From a virus, in IMG/VR virus record IMGVR_UViG_3300033153_009647, positions 1 through 31,214 of that record: a stretch of 31,214 bases of DNA, one strand, 5' to 3'. Positions 15,368 to 21,987 of this stretch are shown piece after piece. How positions within the stretch are numbered: position 1 is the first letter of the stretch; every line of letters starts with the position of its first letter. A program made the translations under genes and the position numbers. The notes under the pieces were generated by a model that had not been told where the DNA came from, did no database searches, and worked only from the letters and a program-made list of their open reading frames with translations.

Positions 15368-15664
15368 TCATTTCATAATCTCTATTATCTTTAATTCTTT
15401 TTCTGTAGGATATCCTATATGATCTAAATCAAATTCTTCTAGTAATACTTTTTTATTTTTTATTGTAATGAACCATATTGTATATGATAATATACAGGGA
15501 ATCAAAAAAATAGTAATAAAAAAGAATTTTATTTTATTCTTAATACCGTTAGTACTGCCGAATTCATCATTATAAAGTTCTAGGTAGTTTTTCTTGAGTT
15601 TCTTGCTACAATAAGCTTTTAATAAACATTTTAATAATAATGGTTTTTTAATCGTTCTAGTCAT
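15368..15664 (-). CDS. Small single-pass membrane protein in the train
   Basis: 98 residues. A basic N-terminus (TRTIKKPLLLKCLLKAYC), then one clear transmembrane segment FFFITIFLIPCILSYTIWFI (about 49-68) and an acidic C-terminal part ending KIIEIMK. It is not Cys-rich, yet carries the shared C-terminal tail. This argues that the tail belongs to the gene-junction DNA and not to one protein family. Confidence 0.78.
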   Translation of the reverse strand: MTRTIKKPLLLKCLLKAYCSKKLKKNYLELYNDEFGSTNGIKNKIKFFFITIFLIPCILSYTIWFITIKNKKVLLEEFDLDHIGYPTEKELKIIEIMK

Positions 15665-15888
15665 TTTAATATCTCTTCAATTAACATTCTTTTTTTGTCT
15701 ATACAATCAAAAAGGAAAGACCATGTATTATCAAGGTGTTCGTCATATATATCTATACAGTCTACGTTTAATTTTTTTATTTGACCTTTCTTCCCTAGGT
15801 ATTGATCCATTAATATGTTCCAATTAAAATGCATTATTTCATGTGCATTTTTTTTAATATATACCCAATCTCCTACTTTATATTTCAT
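15661..15888 (-). CDS. SH3/KOW-like small protein
   Basis: 75 residues. MKYKVGDWVYIKKNAHEI, then QYLGKKGQIKKLNVDC and IDIYDEHLDNTWSFLFDC, ending LIEEILK. The K-V-G-D-W-V opening followed by G-K-x-G-x-I is typical of small SH3-like or KOW-like beta barrels. Not Cys-rich (two Cys). It carries the shared tail and ATGA overlaps, like its unrelated neighbours. Confidence 0.75.
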   Translation of the reverse strand: MKYKVGDWVYIKKNAHEIMHFNWNILMDQYLGKKGQIKKLNVDCIDIYDEHLDNTWSFLFDCIDKKRMLIEEILK

Positions 15889-16094
15889 CTCATTATCTCT
15901 TTTATTTTATCTTGCTTTTCCAGTTTACAGGCTACTATATGTTTTTTAGTATTTTTTGAAATAAAGTGTTTACAACTTATACAAAATCCTCCACCAACAT
16001 TAACTATTTGCGAACTTTTAAAATTATCGTTTATATCTCTTATTCTGAATCCATATGGGCAATCATCATCGGCCCCATGCATATAATATTTCAT
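15885..16094 (-). CDS. Cys-rich small protein, class A
   Basis: 69 residues. DDDCPYGFRIRD, then VNVGGGFCISCKHFIS and HIVACKLEKQDK, ending KIKEIMR. A typical class A member: CPYG, V-G-G-x-x-C-x2-C-x-H-F-I-S, late Cys-Lys-Leu-Glu. Both ends overlap neighbours by ATGA. Confidence 0.82.
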   Translation of the reverse strand: MKYYMHGADDDCPYGFRIRDINDNFKSSQIVNVGGGFCISCKHFISKNTKKHIVACKLEKQDKIKEIMR

Positions 16095-16315
16095 TTTAAT
16101 ATCGCCTCTATTTTTTGTTCCCTTTCCAACTGATATAATACAGGATAGGTGGCCACGCTGGGGCCATCATGACAGCTACATAATTTGGGATTGAAATTAC
16201 ACATATGACATTCTGCAGAACATTTCCAATATCCATTATTACCTCTATACAATTTAATTTTCCCATATTTTAAGGTAATGGGTTTATTTATTATATGTTT
16301 ATATACATATTTCAT
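16091..16315 (-). CDS. Cys-rich small protein, class C/D
   Basis: 74 residues. IKLYRGNNGYWKCSAECHMC is followed by NFNPKLCSCHDG and a helix ending KIEAILK. It shares KLYRG with the preceding gene (MKLYRGRVICNNICKKC), suggesting those two are a tandem duplicate. Six Cys are visible. It begins just after the previous stop (TAAAATG) without a clear Shine-Dalgarno. Confidence 0.77.
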   Translation of the reverse strand: MKYVYKHIINKPITLKYGKIKLYRGNNGYWKCSAECHMCNFNPKLCSCHDGPSVATYPVLYQLEREQKIEAILK

Positions 16316-16316
16316 T

Positions 16317-16532
16317 TTAATTATTTTTTATATGGACTAATATATCTCCACAAGAAGAATGATCAAAATTATGAACAATCTTATTTTTGGATATAAACCT
16401 ATTAATATCAGACGATCTGAATTTTGATTTCTTAGTCTTTTTTAATATATGAGATACAATGGGACATTTCTTACATATATTATTACATATGACTCGGCCC
16501 CTATATAATTTCATTTTTTCTATTTTATTCAT
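16317..16532 (-). CDS. Cys-rich small protein, class C, without the shared tail
   Basis: 71 residues. MKLYRGRVICNNICKKCPIV, then a basic region and FDHSSCGDILVHIKNN. It is one of only three genes in the train lacking the KIKEILK-type tail, and fittingly the next ATG lacks a clear Shine-Dalgarno. An internal ATG at codon 7 would give the KLYRG start seen in its neighbour. Confidence 0.72.
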   Translation of the reverse strand: MNKIEKMKLYRGRVICNNICKKCPIVSHILKKTKKSKFRSSDINRFISKNKIVHNFDHSSCGDILVHIKNN

Positions 16533-16747
16533 TTTAATATTTCCTTTATCTTGTTTAATTTTTCTTTTTTAAAATAATAACAATCTTTATATGATTTGCT
16601 ATTAATAAGATACTTTTTATTGTGGTATGCTGGTGTAAGAAAATCTGAACAGGTACCATCCTTTTTTGGTTTATAAATCCATTTGCAATTATTATGACAG
16701 CCGCTCAATTTGTCATACCATTTACATTTTTTACTATTACATTTCAT
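16529..16747 (-). CDS. Cys-rich small protein, class B
   Basis: 72 residues. MKCNSKKCKWYDKLSGCHNN, then CKWIYKPKKDGTCSDF and SYKDCYYFKKEKL, ending KIKEILK. The terminal S-(Y/F)-K-D-C-x-(H/Y)-(Y/F)-K-K is class B. Six Cys, four of them in the first 21 residues. Confidence 0.78.
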   Translation of the reverse strand: MKCNSKKCKWYDKLSGCHNNCKWIYKPKKDGTCSDFLTPAYHNKKYLINSKSYKDCYYFKKEKLNKIKEILK

Positions 16748-17154
16748 TTTAATTCTGAAATCCCATTTGGATATACTATAATAACTTTAATATTATTTTT
16801 TATTCCATATCGTATTGTCGACCATGTTCCCGACCTTAATATTTCATTTGTACTATTTGGGGTAGCTAATAATATATCAGATGAATTTACAATATCTTTA
16901 TTTCTTTTCAAATATGGTTTTTCTTCTAAAATAGTTTTTGATTTACAGAACGCCCTATGTTTATCAAATATGGGCGGATGAATTATTATATTGTCTATTC
17001 CATTATTAGAACAAATATTATGAAAATCCTCATCGGATCCTATACAATCTCCGTGATGGAATTCTGATATATAATTATTTTCTATAAAATCTGTTATTGT
17101 CTTTTTTTGTTCAGGGGTCATTCCGTCTTTAGTTCCTGTAAATCCTATTTTCAT
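16744..17154 (-). CDS. SLOG-fold nucleotide-binding protein
   Basis: 136 residues, not Cys-rich. The Rossmann-like start KIGFTGTKDGMTPEQKK leads to EFHHGDCIGSDEDFH (about 31-45), IIIHPP (57-61), then YLKRNKDIVNSSDILLATP and RSGTWSTIRYGIKN. These are signatures of the SLOG superfamily (DprA/LOG-like), whose members bind nucleotides or nucleotide-derived signals and are linked to conflict systems. No shared tail, but it has ATGA overlap with the next gene. Specific ligand unknown. Confidence 0.85.
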   Translation of the reverse strand: MKIGFTGTKDGMTPEQKKTITDFIENNYISEFHHGDCIGSDEDFHNICSNNGIDNIIIHPPIFDKHRAFCKSKTILEEKPYLKRNKDIVNSSDILLATPNSTNEILRSGTWSTIRYGIKNNIKVIIVYPNGISELK

Positions 17155-17336
17155 TTTAGTATCTCCTTAATTTTTTCTTTCTTTGCAAATTTTTTATATA
17201 CTGGACATTCTAGTTTATTATCTACTCCATCAAAAGATAAAACACATAATGTTCCAGAATAAGTATTGATTCTATGTAATTTACAAACCTTAAATGGGCG
17301 TAAAGGATTAGTTTTACAATATTCACATTGACTCAT
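17151..17336 (-). CDS. Cys-rich small protein
   Basis: 61 residues. MSQCEYCKTNPLRPFKVC, then SGTLCVLSFDG and KLECPVYKKFAKK, ending KIKEILK. C-x2-C, C-K-x-H and a late C-P-V-Y-K-K relate it loosely to class B. Both ends overlap neighbours by ATGA. Confidence 0.77.
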   Translation of the reverse strand: MSQCEYCKTNPLRPFKVCKLHRINTYSGTLCVLSFDGVDNKLECPVYKKFAKKEKIKEILK

Positions 17337-17527
17337 TTCAGTATTGCCTTAATTTTATTATATCTTTTCAAATATTTATTGGCCCATTTCCGAGCTATTC
17401 TGAGCATACAATTATATGGTTTATGATCCACCCTAATTTGTGATGGCATCGGGCAATAGTCACATGACGATACACCGCATTTTCCATTGTTAATTATTCT
17501 ATTAGCTAATCCATATTTACTAATCAT
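17333..17527 (-). CDS. Cys-rich small protein, class C
   Basis: 64 residues from ATG 17527 (MISKYGLANRII). The frame is open to 17578, but the ATG at 17527 overlaps the previous stop as ATGA and is preceded by the junction ribosome binding site, as elsewhere in the train. NGKCGVSSCDYCPMPSQI is the class C core, then a basic helix ending KIKAILK. Confidence 0.78.
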   Translation of the reverse strand: MISKYGLANRIINNGKCGVSSCDYCPMPSQIRVDHKPYNCMLRIARKWANKYLKRYNKIKAILK

Positions 17528-17733
17528 CTTAATATCTCTTTTATTAAATTCTTTTTCTCCAACATATGATGAATACATTTATTATACGGGCAGATAATTA
17601 TACAATTGCCGTCCCCTATAACAGACTTTTGTTTTATTTTACATTTATGGAAAAGTACTGTTGATCTTATACAATACGGACAATTCTCATTAAGAGTTTT
17701 GTCAAATAATAAAGGTATGTTAAACCTATTCAT
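17524..17733 (-). CDS. Cys-rich small protein
   Basis: 69 residues. NENCPYCIRSTVLFHKCKI, then IGDGNCIIICPYNKCIHHM, ending LIKEILR. It has two CPY motifs and seven Cys, more than most. It may combine features of classes A and B. Both ends overlap neighbours by ATGA. Confidence 0.77.
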   Translation of the reverse strand: MNRFNIPLLFDKTLNENCPYCIRSTVLFHKCKIKQKSVIGDGNCIIICPYNKCIHHMLEKKNLIKEILR

Positions 17734-17939
17734 CTTAGTATTTCCTTCAATACTCGTCTTTTATGATATTCTTTATCTAAAATATCAGACCTTAATTCAC
17801 AATGTCCGAGCATATATCCTGTCCACGGACAATCGATACAAGATACTGCAGAATCCACACCAATTTTTCTGGGACAATACCATATATGCCCCGAGGAATC
17901 AGTATTAAATATATGTCCCTTCCATTCAAATTTTTTCAT
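17730..17939 (-). CDS. Cys-rich small protein, class D
   Basis: 69 residues. FEWKGHIFNTDSSGHIWYC, then AVSCIDCPWTGYMLGHC and a charged helix ending VLKEILR. It overlaps the receiver-like gene upstream by 14 nt, and its ribosome binding site (TTAGGATTAATTT) lies inside that gene. Confidence 0.77.
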   Translation of the reverse strand: MKKFEWKGHIFNTDSSGHIWYCPRKIGVDSAVSCIDCPWTGYMLGHCELRSDILDKEYHKRRVLKEILR

Positions 17940-18210
17940 ATAAATTAATCCTAACTCTTTCCATATTTTTCCTTCCTACTGGATTAGCAGTTACAAATTC
18001 TATCCTACCAGGAAGATGGTTTTGGTTTTGTTCCAACCAACACATTATACCATATCCTGTTTTTCTGGGATCTTCATCACATAAATCATGATCTAATAAT
18101 AATAAATCCCAGTATTCATTTTTAAGACATTCAATTCCTTGCTCAAATGTACGGGCGATTTTATCAGCATGGATATTTTCTCTAAAATCATCTATCAATA
18201 ATATTTTCAT
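17926..18210 (-). CDS. Receiver-like protein of the cREC family
   Basis: 94 residues, not Cys-rich. MKILLIDDFREN gives the paired Asp at 7-8. LLLLDHDLCDED (36-47) holds the D-H-D signature, followed by TGYGIMCWLEQN and the terminal IEFVTANPVGRKNMERV. This layout is that of the cyclic-phosphate-processing receiver-like domain (cREC), not of a classical response regulator, which lacks D-H-D and S/T-A-N-P-V-G. The biochemical role is not established here. It lacks the KIKEILK tail. Confidence 0.8.
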   Translation of the reverse strand: MKILLIDDFRENIHADKIARTFEQGIECLKNEYWDLLLLDHDLCDEDPRKTGYGIMCWLEQNQNHLPGRIEFVTANPVGRKNMERVRINLYEKI

Positions 18211-18416
18211 TTCATTATTTCCTTAATTTTATTTCTTTTCTTTTCTAGTATTTCCTGATTACATATAACAGTAGACATAGAATCTCTAATCAAAAATTCT
18301 TTACATTGTTCACAAAATGCACTACCAATTTTTGGTAAAACATCATCAAATGATGATTTTTTATAATAAGGGCACGCACCGCTTAGAACTCCTCTATAGT
18401 TGGTTGTAACTATCAT
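18207..18416 (-). CDS. Cys-rich small protein, class A
   Basis: 69 residues. LSGACPYYKKSSF, then KIGSAFCEQCKEFLI and TVICNQEILEKK, ending KIKEIMK. Standard class A layout. Both ends overlap neighbours by ATGA. Confidence 0.8.
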   Translation of the reverse strand: MIVTTNYRGVLSGACPYYKKSSFDDVLPKIGSAFCEQCKEFLIRDSMSTVICNQEILEKKRNKIKEIMK

Positions 18417-18706
18417 TTTAATATTTCCTTAATTTTTTCTTCTTTTTCTTTTTTTACTAAATACAAATACAATACTGCACAAGCTGATTCCCCGTTTATA
18501 TTTTTAATTTCATGTTTTATTCTTTTTTCAAGCTTACTTATTTCTTTTCCTGCCAAGCCTGACCCATCCGTTAATTCTTCAATATCAATATTTCTTATTT
18601 TTGAAATATATTGTATTAATGGACAATCAGGGCTACAACATGCCATTGTAGTCCTATTACAGGGACTCAGTCTACGTCCTTTAATTTGCATATCACTTAG
18701 TTTCAT
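18413..18706 (-). CDS. Cys-rich small protein, class C-like, extended
   Basis: 97 residues, the longest Cys-rich member. RRLSPCNRTTMACCSPDC is followed by PLIQYISKIR, then a long charged helical insertion and SACAVLYLYLVKKEK, ending KIKEILK. The C-x2-x-C-P-L-I core is class C-like. The insertion may be coiled coil. Confidence 0.77.
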   Translation of the reverse strand: MKLSDMQIKGRRLSPCNRTTMACCSPDCPLIQYISKIRNIDIEELTDGSGLAGKEISKLEKRIKHEIKNINGESACAVLYLYLVKKEKEEKIKEILK

Positions 18707-18915
18707 TTTAATATTTCTTTAATCTTATATTGTTTTAAAAGTTCTTTGGCTGTTTTATTGGCCAAGTCATAAGTGCATCCACAAGCATGATCAGAACTAT
18801 GAACTATTAAGTCAATAGGGCATTCATTACAATCCCCTATATGATCAGGGCACTTTCCACCATTTTTAATCATAATCTTTAGCTTTCTAATATCTCTTTT
18901 ATCAATAGATTTCAT
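18703..18915 (-). CDS. Cys-rich small protein, class C
   Basis: 70 residues. IKNGGKCPDHIGDCNECPID is followed by HSSDHACGCTYDLANK and KIKEILK. The G-x-C-P-x-x-x-G-D-C-x-x-C core is shared with the gene starting at 19306 (RRCPGYGDCTGC). Both ends overlap neighbours by ATGA. Confidence 0.8.
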   Translation of the reverse strand: MKSIDKRDIRKLKIMIKNGGKCPDHIGDCNECPIDLIVHSSDHACGCTYDLANKTAKELLKQYKIKEILK

Positions 18916-19112
18916 TTTAATATCTCTAGGATTTTATATCTTTTATATTCTTTTAATATATGTATATTAATCTTTTCATCCACTAATGAATTAATGGGAC
19001 AATTCTTTTCTATTGGACATATACTACAATCTGACCCATGACAATAATACCTTTTTTTGTCCATATTATTCATATTATATTGTGCTCCATAAAAAAATTC
19101 TTTCTTATTCAT
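18912..19112 (-). CDS. Cys-rich small protein, class C
   Basis: 66 residues. MNKKEFFYGAQYNMNN, then KRYYCHGSDCSICPIEKNC and a basic helix (IHILKEYKRYK) ending ILEILK. Paralogue of the genes starting at 13843 and 14458, which lie about 5 kb away, so the class members are shuffled, not a simple tandem run. Confidence 0.8.
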   Translation of the reverse strand: MNKKEFFYGAQYNMNNMDKKRYYCHGSDCSICPIEKNCPINSLVDEKINIHILKEYKRYKILEILK

Positions 19113-19306
19113 TTGAGTATCTCTTGGATTTTATTTTGTTTTAATATCTTTCTAAATTTATTAATTGAGCATATATGCAACGGAGTAATATTATTTTTAT
19201 GATATCTCATGATGCATCCCGTACAATCGCCATATCCAGGGCATCTTCTATCAGTCAGAATTTTATTAATAAGATCGATTTGTTCTTTGGATAGTGTTTT
19301 GCCCAA
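19109..19306 (-). CDS. Cys-rich small protein, class C (first after promoter)
   Basis: 65 residues. SKEQIDLINKILTD is followed by RRCPGYGDCTGCIMRYH and LHICSINKFRK, ending KIQEILK. It is the first gene downstream of the sigma70-like promoter; GAAGGAATC lies before its ATG. Probably translated efficiently as head of the early transcript. Confidence 0.8.
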   Translation of the reverse strand: MGKTLSKEQIDLINKILTDRRCPGYGDCTGCIMRYHKNNITPLHICSINKFRKILKQNKIQEILK

Positions 19307-19334
19307 TTATAGATTCCTTCAATTTCGATAAGAT

Positions 19335-19363
19335 ATTATATCATGCAAACCGATCCAGATCAA
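19335..19363 (-). promoter_or_regulatory. Sigma70-like promoter for the Cys-rich gene train
   Basis: On the minus strand: TTGATC (19363-19358), a 17-bp spacer, then TATAAT (19340-19335). The -10 is a perfect match and the -35 matches four of six positions of TTGACA, with ideal spacing. The -10 ends 28 nt before the ATG at 19306. It lies in the only sizeable gap (19307-19398) near the head of the train. It is unlike the TATAAATA late boxes of the virion genes. Confidence 0.7.
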
Positions 19364-19398
19364 GTTTCCCATCCTATTTGGGCATAACTGAATATGGG

Positions 19399-19602
19399 CT
19401 ATTTTAGTATTTGGGCTATTTTTTCTTGTTTGATTTTTTCAAGTTCTTCTATTGAATTATTGTATATATCAGTCCATAGTATTTTGTCTATATCACAAAA
19501 ATTATCGAATGGACATTGGTAACAGTTTAGGTAGTTTATATCTATACAATGGCCACCATGTTTAATTATATCCTTTAATATATACTCATTGGAATGTTCC
19601 AT
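19399..19602 (-). CDS. Cys-rich small protein, class C, next to terminase
   Basis: 67 residues. KHGGHCIDINYLNCYQCPFD followed by NFCDIDKILWTD, ending KIAQILK. It starts immediately after the gp17 stop (TAG-ATG) and lies upstream of the sigma70-like promoter, so it is probably expressed with gp17. Its tail keeps the I-L-K peptide, but the DNA (GCCCAAATACTAAAATAGCCC) no longer has a Shine-Dalgarno or ATGA: a decayed junction with a short direct repeat AATAGCCCA. Confidence 0.75.
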   Translation of the reverse strand: MEHSNEYILKDIIKHGGHCIDINYLNCYQCPFDNFCDIDKILWTDIYNNSIEELEKIKQEKIAQILK

Positions 19603-21297
19603 CTACACAACTGTAAATCCATTATTCGCTTCATCAAAATTGGAACTCTCTTCTCCGCCATCCTGGTGGTATACAGGCAACATTTGCTCTGAAGATATTT
19701 GTTCCATTTTCTTTTTATACATCCTTGAAACAAAATCAGTATCACACCATTCTTTATAATATGGAAGAGATGAGAAATAAGAGAACAATACTAGTCCCAT
19801 TATAATGTCATCAGTAAATCCATCTGCCGCCTCATATGAATTTTTTCTTCTGGTAAAATTTGATAGTTCAACCACGGTATCATAATCATTTATCTTTAGT
19901 CCATGATTTTCTATAAGTTCTTTTGCATATCTAACACCAGCTTTTTTTGTTGATTTGGTTGTTCTAATTCCTATTTCCTTGGTATCTACATATAATTCTG
20001 GATATTCAATATCATTAAATAATGCATTACATACTACAAGACCAATAGAATTATTTTCTATTATTGTCAAGGCATTATTATACATTTGGCCAATCTTTTC
20101 TATTGTATAAGGAAACATTGTTAATTCTATCTTATTGTTTCTATATACAGCCACCTGCTCAATAAACCCAGTATTATCGACTGATAATACGTTTATAGTG
20201 GAAAAGTCCTTCCCTACACCTTCTGATGTGTCCACAGATAGTATATATTTCATATCTGGTTCTGGTTCTTTATAAATCTTAAATGTTCCTTCATACATTT
20301 CTTTTTTAGGGGGCTCGTATGTGATAGAACTCATGGCGGCTGATGATAATAACATACTACCACTTGAAATAAAACTACAGCAATATTCCTGATTAAATTT
20401 ATCAATATCACCCATATTTTGTATTTCTTGTTCTTTCCACTTTTCATCTCGGCCAGGTATTTCATCCCAACCTATTGTAAATGGATGATAGCCGTTATTT
20501 TTATTCTGGGCATCTCTCCATAATTTATAAAAATGGTTCATGCCTTTGGGGGTTGATACCAATACTATTTTGGCATTATCCGCTCTTGATATTGTAGGAT
20601 ACATGGCGGTATAGAATTCTTCAAATAATGATGTTTGTATAATAGCTGCCTCATCAATCATTAATAAACCATTAATAGTAAAACCACGGAGACCAGATTC
20701 AGATGTAGCGGAAGATATTGTTCCACTACCAGTATCAATACCAATGGATGATTTGTTGAACTCGTAAACTCCACCTTTAAGAAAATGTGGTAGTCCTCTA
20801 TATGCCATCATAAGTCTTGAGAATATTTCACGGGCAGTAACGCCTTTATTCGCTAGAATAGCAGATAGTTTATCTTTATAAAAACACATATACCAGACAA
20901 GGAATAATGCCAATGTTTGGGATTTCCCTGATTGTCTAGGAAGTAATAGTATATTATATTTTTGTGCTTGGAGTTGGCGCACTAGTTTTTCTTGCCATTG
21001 ATATAGAGTTATGATTGATCGCCCTTCATTGGGATCATTTATATAACAATAGTTATTCATAAAATAGACTGGATCTTTTTTACATTTGGCTATTTCTATT
21101 ATATGTTCTTTTGTTAATCCTATTTTAGTTTCTGCTTTTCTTAAATGAGGGTCTTTACGGAATTCTAACGGTTCGCCATGTATATCTGTTGTTATATCAT
21201 ATATACCAGTTTTTAATAAACCTTTTTTGTTTATTCCTAGATCGCCGGAGAGATTTTGTCGTATTTCTTTTTCTAATAATTGTTCTTGTTCGTCCAT
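19603..21297 (-). CDS. 17: Terminase large subunit gp17
   Basis: A 564-residue DNA-packaging motor protein. ATPase domain: Walker A PRQSGKSQ (about 120-127), Walker B LLMIDEAA (211-218), coupling motif VSTP (247-250). Nuclease domain: SVDTSEG (D356), IENNS (E414) and FTDDIIM (D496/497), lining up with T4 D401, E458 and D542. T4 gp17 is 610 residues. Fits packaging and cutting of concatemeric DNA at the portal. A late promoter (TATAAATA) is 20 nt upstream, with GAAGGAAA as ribosome binding site. In T4 gp16-17-18 are adjacent; here both neighbours are displaced by accessory blocks. Confidence 0.96.
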   Translation of the reverse strand: MDEQEQLLEKEIRQNLSGDLGINKKGLLKTGIYDITTDIHGEPLEFRKDPHLRKAETKIGLTKEHIIEIAKCKKDPVYFMNNYCYINDPNEGRSIITLYQWQEKLVRQLQAQKYNILLLPRQSGKSQTLALFLVWYMCFYKDKLSAILANKGVTAREIFSRLMMAYRGLPHFLKGGVYEFNKSSIGIDTGSGTISSATSESGLRGFTINGLLMIDEAAIIQTSLFEEFYTAMYPTISRADNAKIVLVSTPKGMNHFYKLWRDAQNKNNGYHPFTIGWDEIPGRDEKWKEQEIQNMGDIDKFNQEYCCSFISSGSMLLSSAAMSSITYEPPKKEMYEGTFKIYKEPEPDMKYILSVDTSEGVGKDFSTINVLSVDNTGFIEQVAVYRNNKIELTMFPYTIEKIGQMYNNALTIIENNSIGLVVCNALFNDIEYPELYVDTKEIGIRTTKSTKKAGVRYAKELIENHGLKINDYDTVVELSNFTRRKNSYEAADGFTDDIIMGLVLFSYFSSLPYYKEWCDTDFVSRMYKKKMEQISSEQMLPVYHQDGGEESSNFDEANNGFTVV

Positions 21298-21317
21298 TAT
21301 ATATTTCCTTCAATTAA

Positions 21318-21325
21318 TATTTATA
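21318..21325 (-). promoter_or_regulatory. T4-type late promoter before gp17
   Basis: TATAAATA on the coding strand in the 30-nt gap between the CTS gene ending at 21328 and the terminase ATG at 21297. It lets gp17 be expressed late independently of the inserted block upstream. Confidence 0.65.
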
Positions 21326-21327
21326 TA

Positions 21328-21795
21328 TTATCTTACATACTTACCAGTATAGTCTACTAATTGATTTCCGCCATAATTCATATTTTCTGATTTTATTACC
21401 ATTCCATGTATACCATTATCAAGGAAAAACTTTTCTAATTTATTATTTACTTTTTTTCTTATAGTTTCTAAGTTTTTAAAATCTTGATCATCTTCTAGAT
21501 CAAATACTACAACTTTCATATTTCTTAATACACCATGAGTATCTATCTTACCATGTACTTTAGGATCGTAGTATTCTATTTTTGATGATTCAGGGTTTAA
21601 TGTATATTCTTCTGCGTCTTCTTGTTTAAGAGTATAGTATCTACCCTTACCATAATTGGCTTTACCTTTATATGTTTTATGAGCCTTCTCTGTTCTAAAA
21701 ACATTATTGATGCCTAGATTTTTGGTATAGGTGAAGGATAGTCCAAAGTCCTTTAATGAAAATTGTTCATTAAGGAATGATTTAAAGTGTTTCAT
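21328..21795 (-). CDS. CTS-tagged protein, possible ADP-ribosyltransferase
   Basis: 155 residues. MKHFKSFLNE (1-10) is CTS-like with L-N-E. VFRTEKAHK (R34), then NYGKGRYYTLKQEDAEEY (47-64) resembles the Arg strand and G-x-x-Y-F-T-x-x-x-x-x-A motif of ADP-ribosyltransferases. The end GIHGMVIKSENMNYGG followed by QLVDYTGKYV resembles their closing strands. T4 Alt is a CTS-packaged ADP-ribosyltransferase, so this could be a small functional counterpart. The fold call is from pattern only. AAGGTG precedes the ATG. Confidence 0.7.
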   Translation of the reverse strand: MKHFKSFLNEQFSLKDFGLSFTYTKNLGINNVFRTEKAHKTYKGKANYGKGRYYTLKQEDAEEYTLNPESSKIEYYDPKVHGKIDTHGVLRNMKVVVFDLEDDQDFKNLETIRKKVNNKLEKFFLDNGIHGMVIKSENMNYGGNQLVDYTGKYVR

Positions 21796-21801
21796 AACAC
21801 C

Positions 21802-21981
21802 TTAATCAGATTCTTTATCGCCTTCCCACTCTTTATCTATTTCGTCAAAAAATTCTTTTTTCTTGTCGCCTTCTAATTCGGCCGGTGATTTTACACCAAA
21901 CTTCTTTAGTTTTTCTTCAAAGAATTTTTTATAGGCTTCTTTATCGCCTGATTTTTCATTTACATATTCTGAAAATTTCAT
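21802..21981 (-). CDS. CTS-tagged small protein with KFGVKSPA module (59 aa)
   Basis: A 59-residue frame beginning MKFSEYVNEKSGDKEAYKKF. The CTS-like tag has V-N-E at the cleavage position (V instead of L/I). It continues KLKKFGVKSPAELEGDKKK and ends FFDEIDKEWEGDKESD. The same K-K-F-G-V-K-S-P-A ... F-F-x-E-I-x-x-E-W module is in the gene at 24097-24264, so the two are paralogues. It is acidic and helical. Confidence 0.8.
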   Translation of the reverse strand: MKFSEYVNEKSGDKEAYKKFFEEKLKKFGVKSPAELEGDKKKEFFDEIDKEWEGDKESD

Positions 21982-21987
21982 ATTATT

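Larger units (their letters stand above)
12364..19602 (-). repeat. Recurrent gene-junction element (RBS + ATGA) ending each train gene
   Basis: About every 210 bp a similar element of roughly 20 nt recurs, for example AAGGAAATACTCAAATGA or AAAGAGATATTAAAATGA. In frame it codes the C-terminal tail (K-I-)K-E-I-L-K-stop of one gene. It also supplies the Shine-Dalgarno and overlapping ATG of the next. 29 of 32 genes end in a variant. The plus-strand spellings fall into several recurring versions (tttgagtatttcc, tttaatatctctt, tttagaatttcc, tttagtatctcc). Confidence 0.8.

Noticed and set aside
12364-19602. CRISPR array or integron
   Set aside because: Recurrence is at about 210 bp with degenerate 20-nt elements inside coding frames, not short exact repeats with spacers; no attC-like hairpins or integrase were seen.
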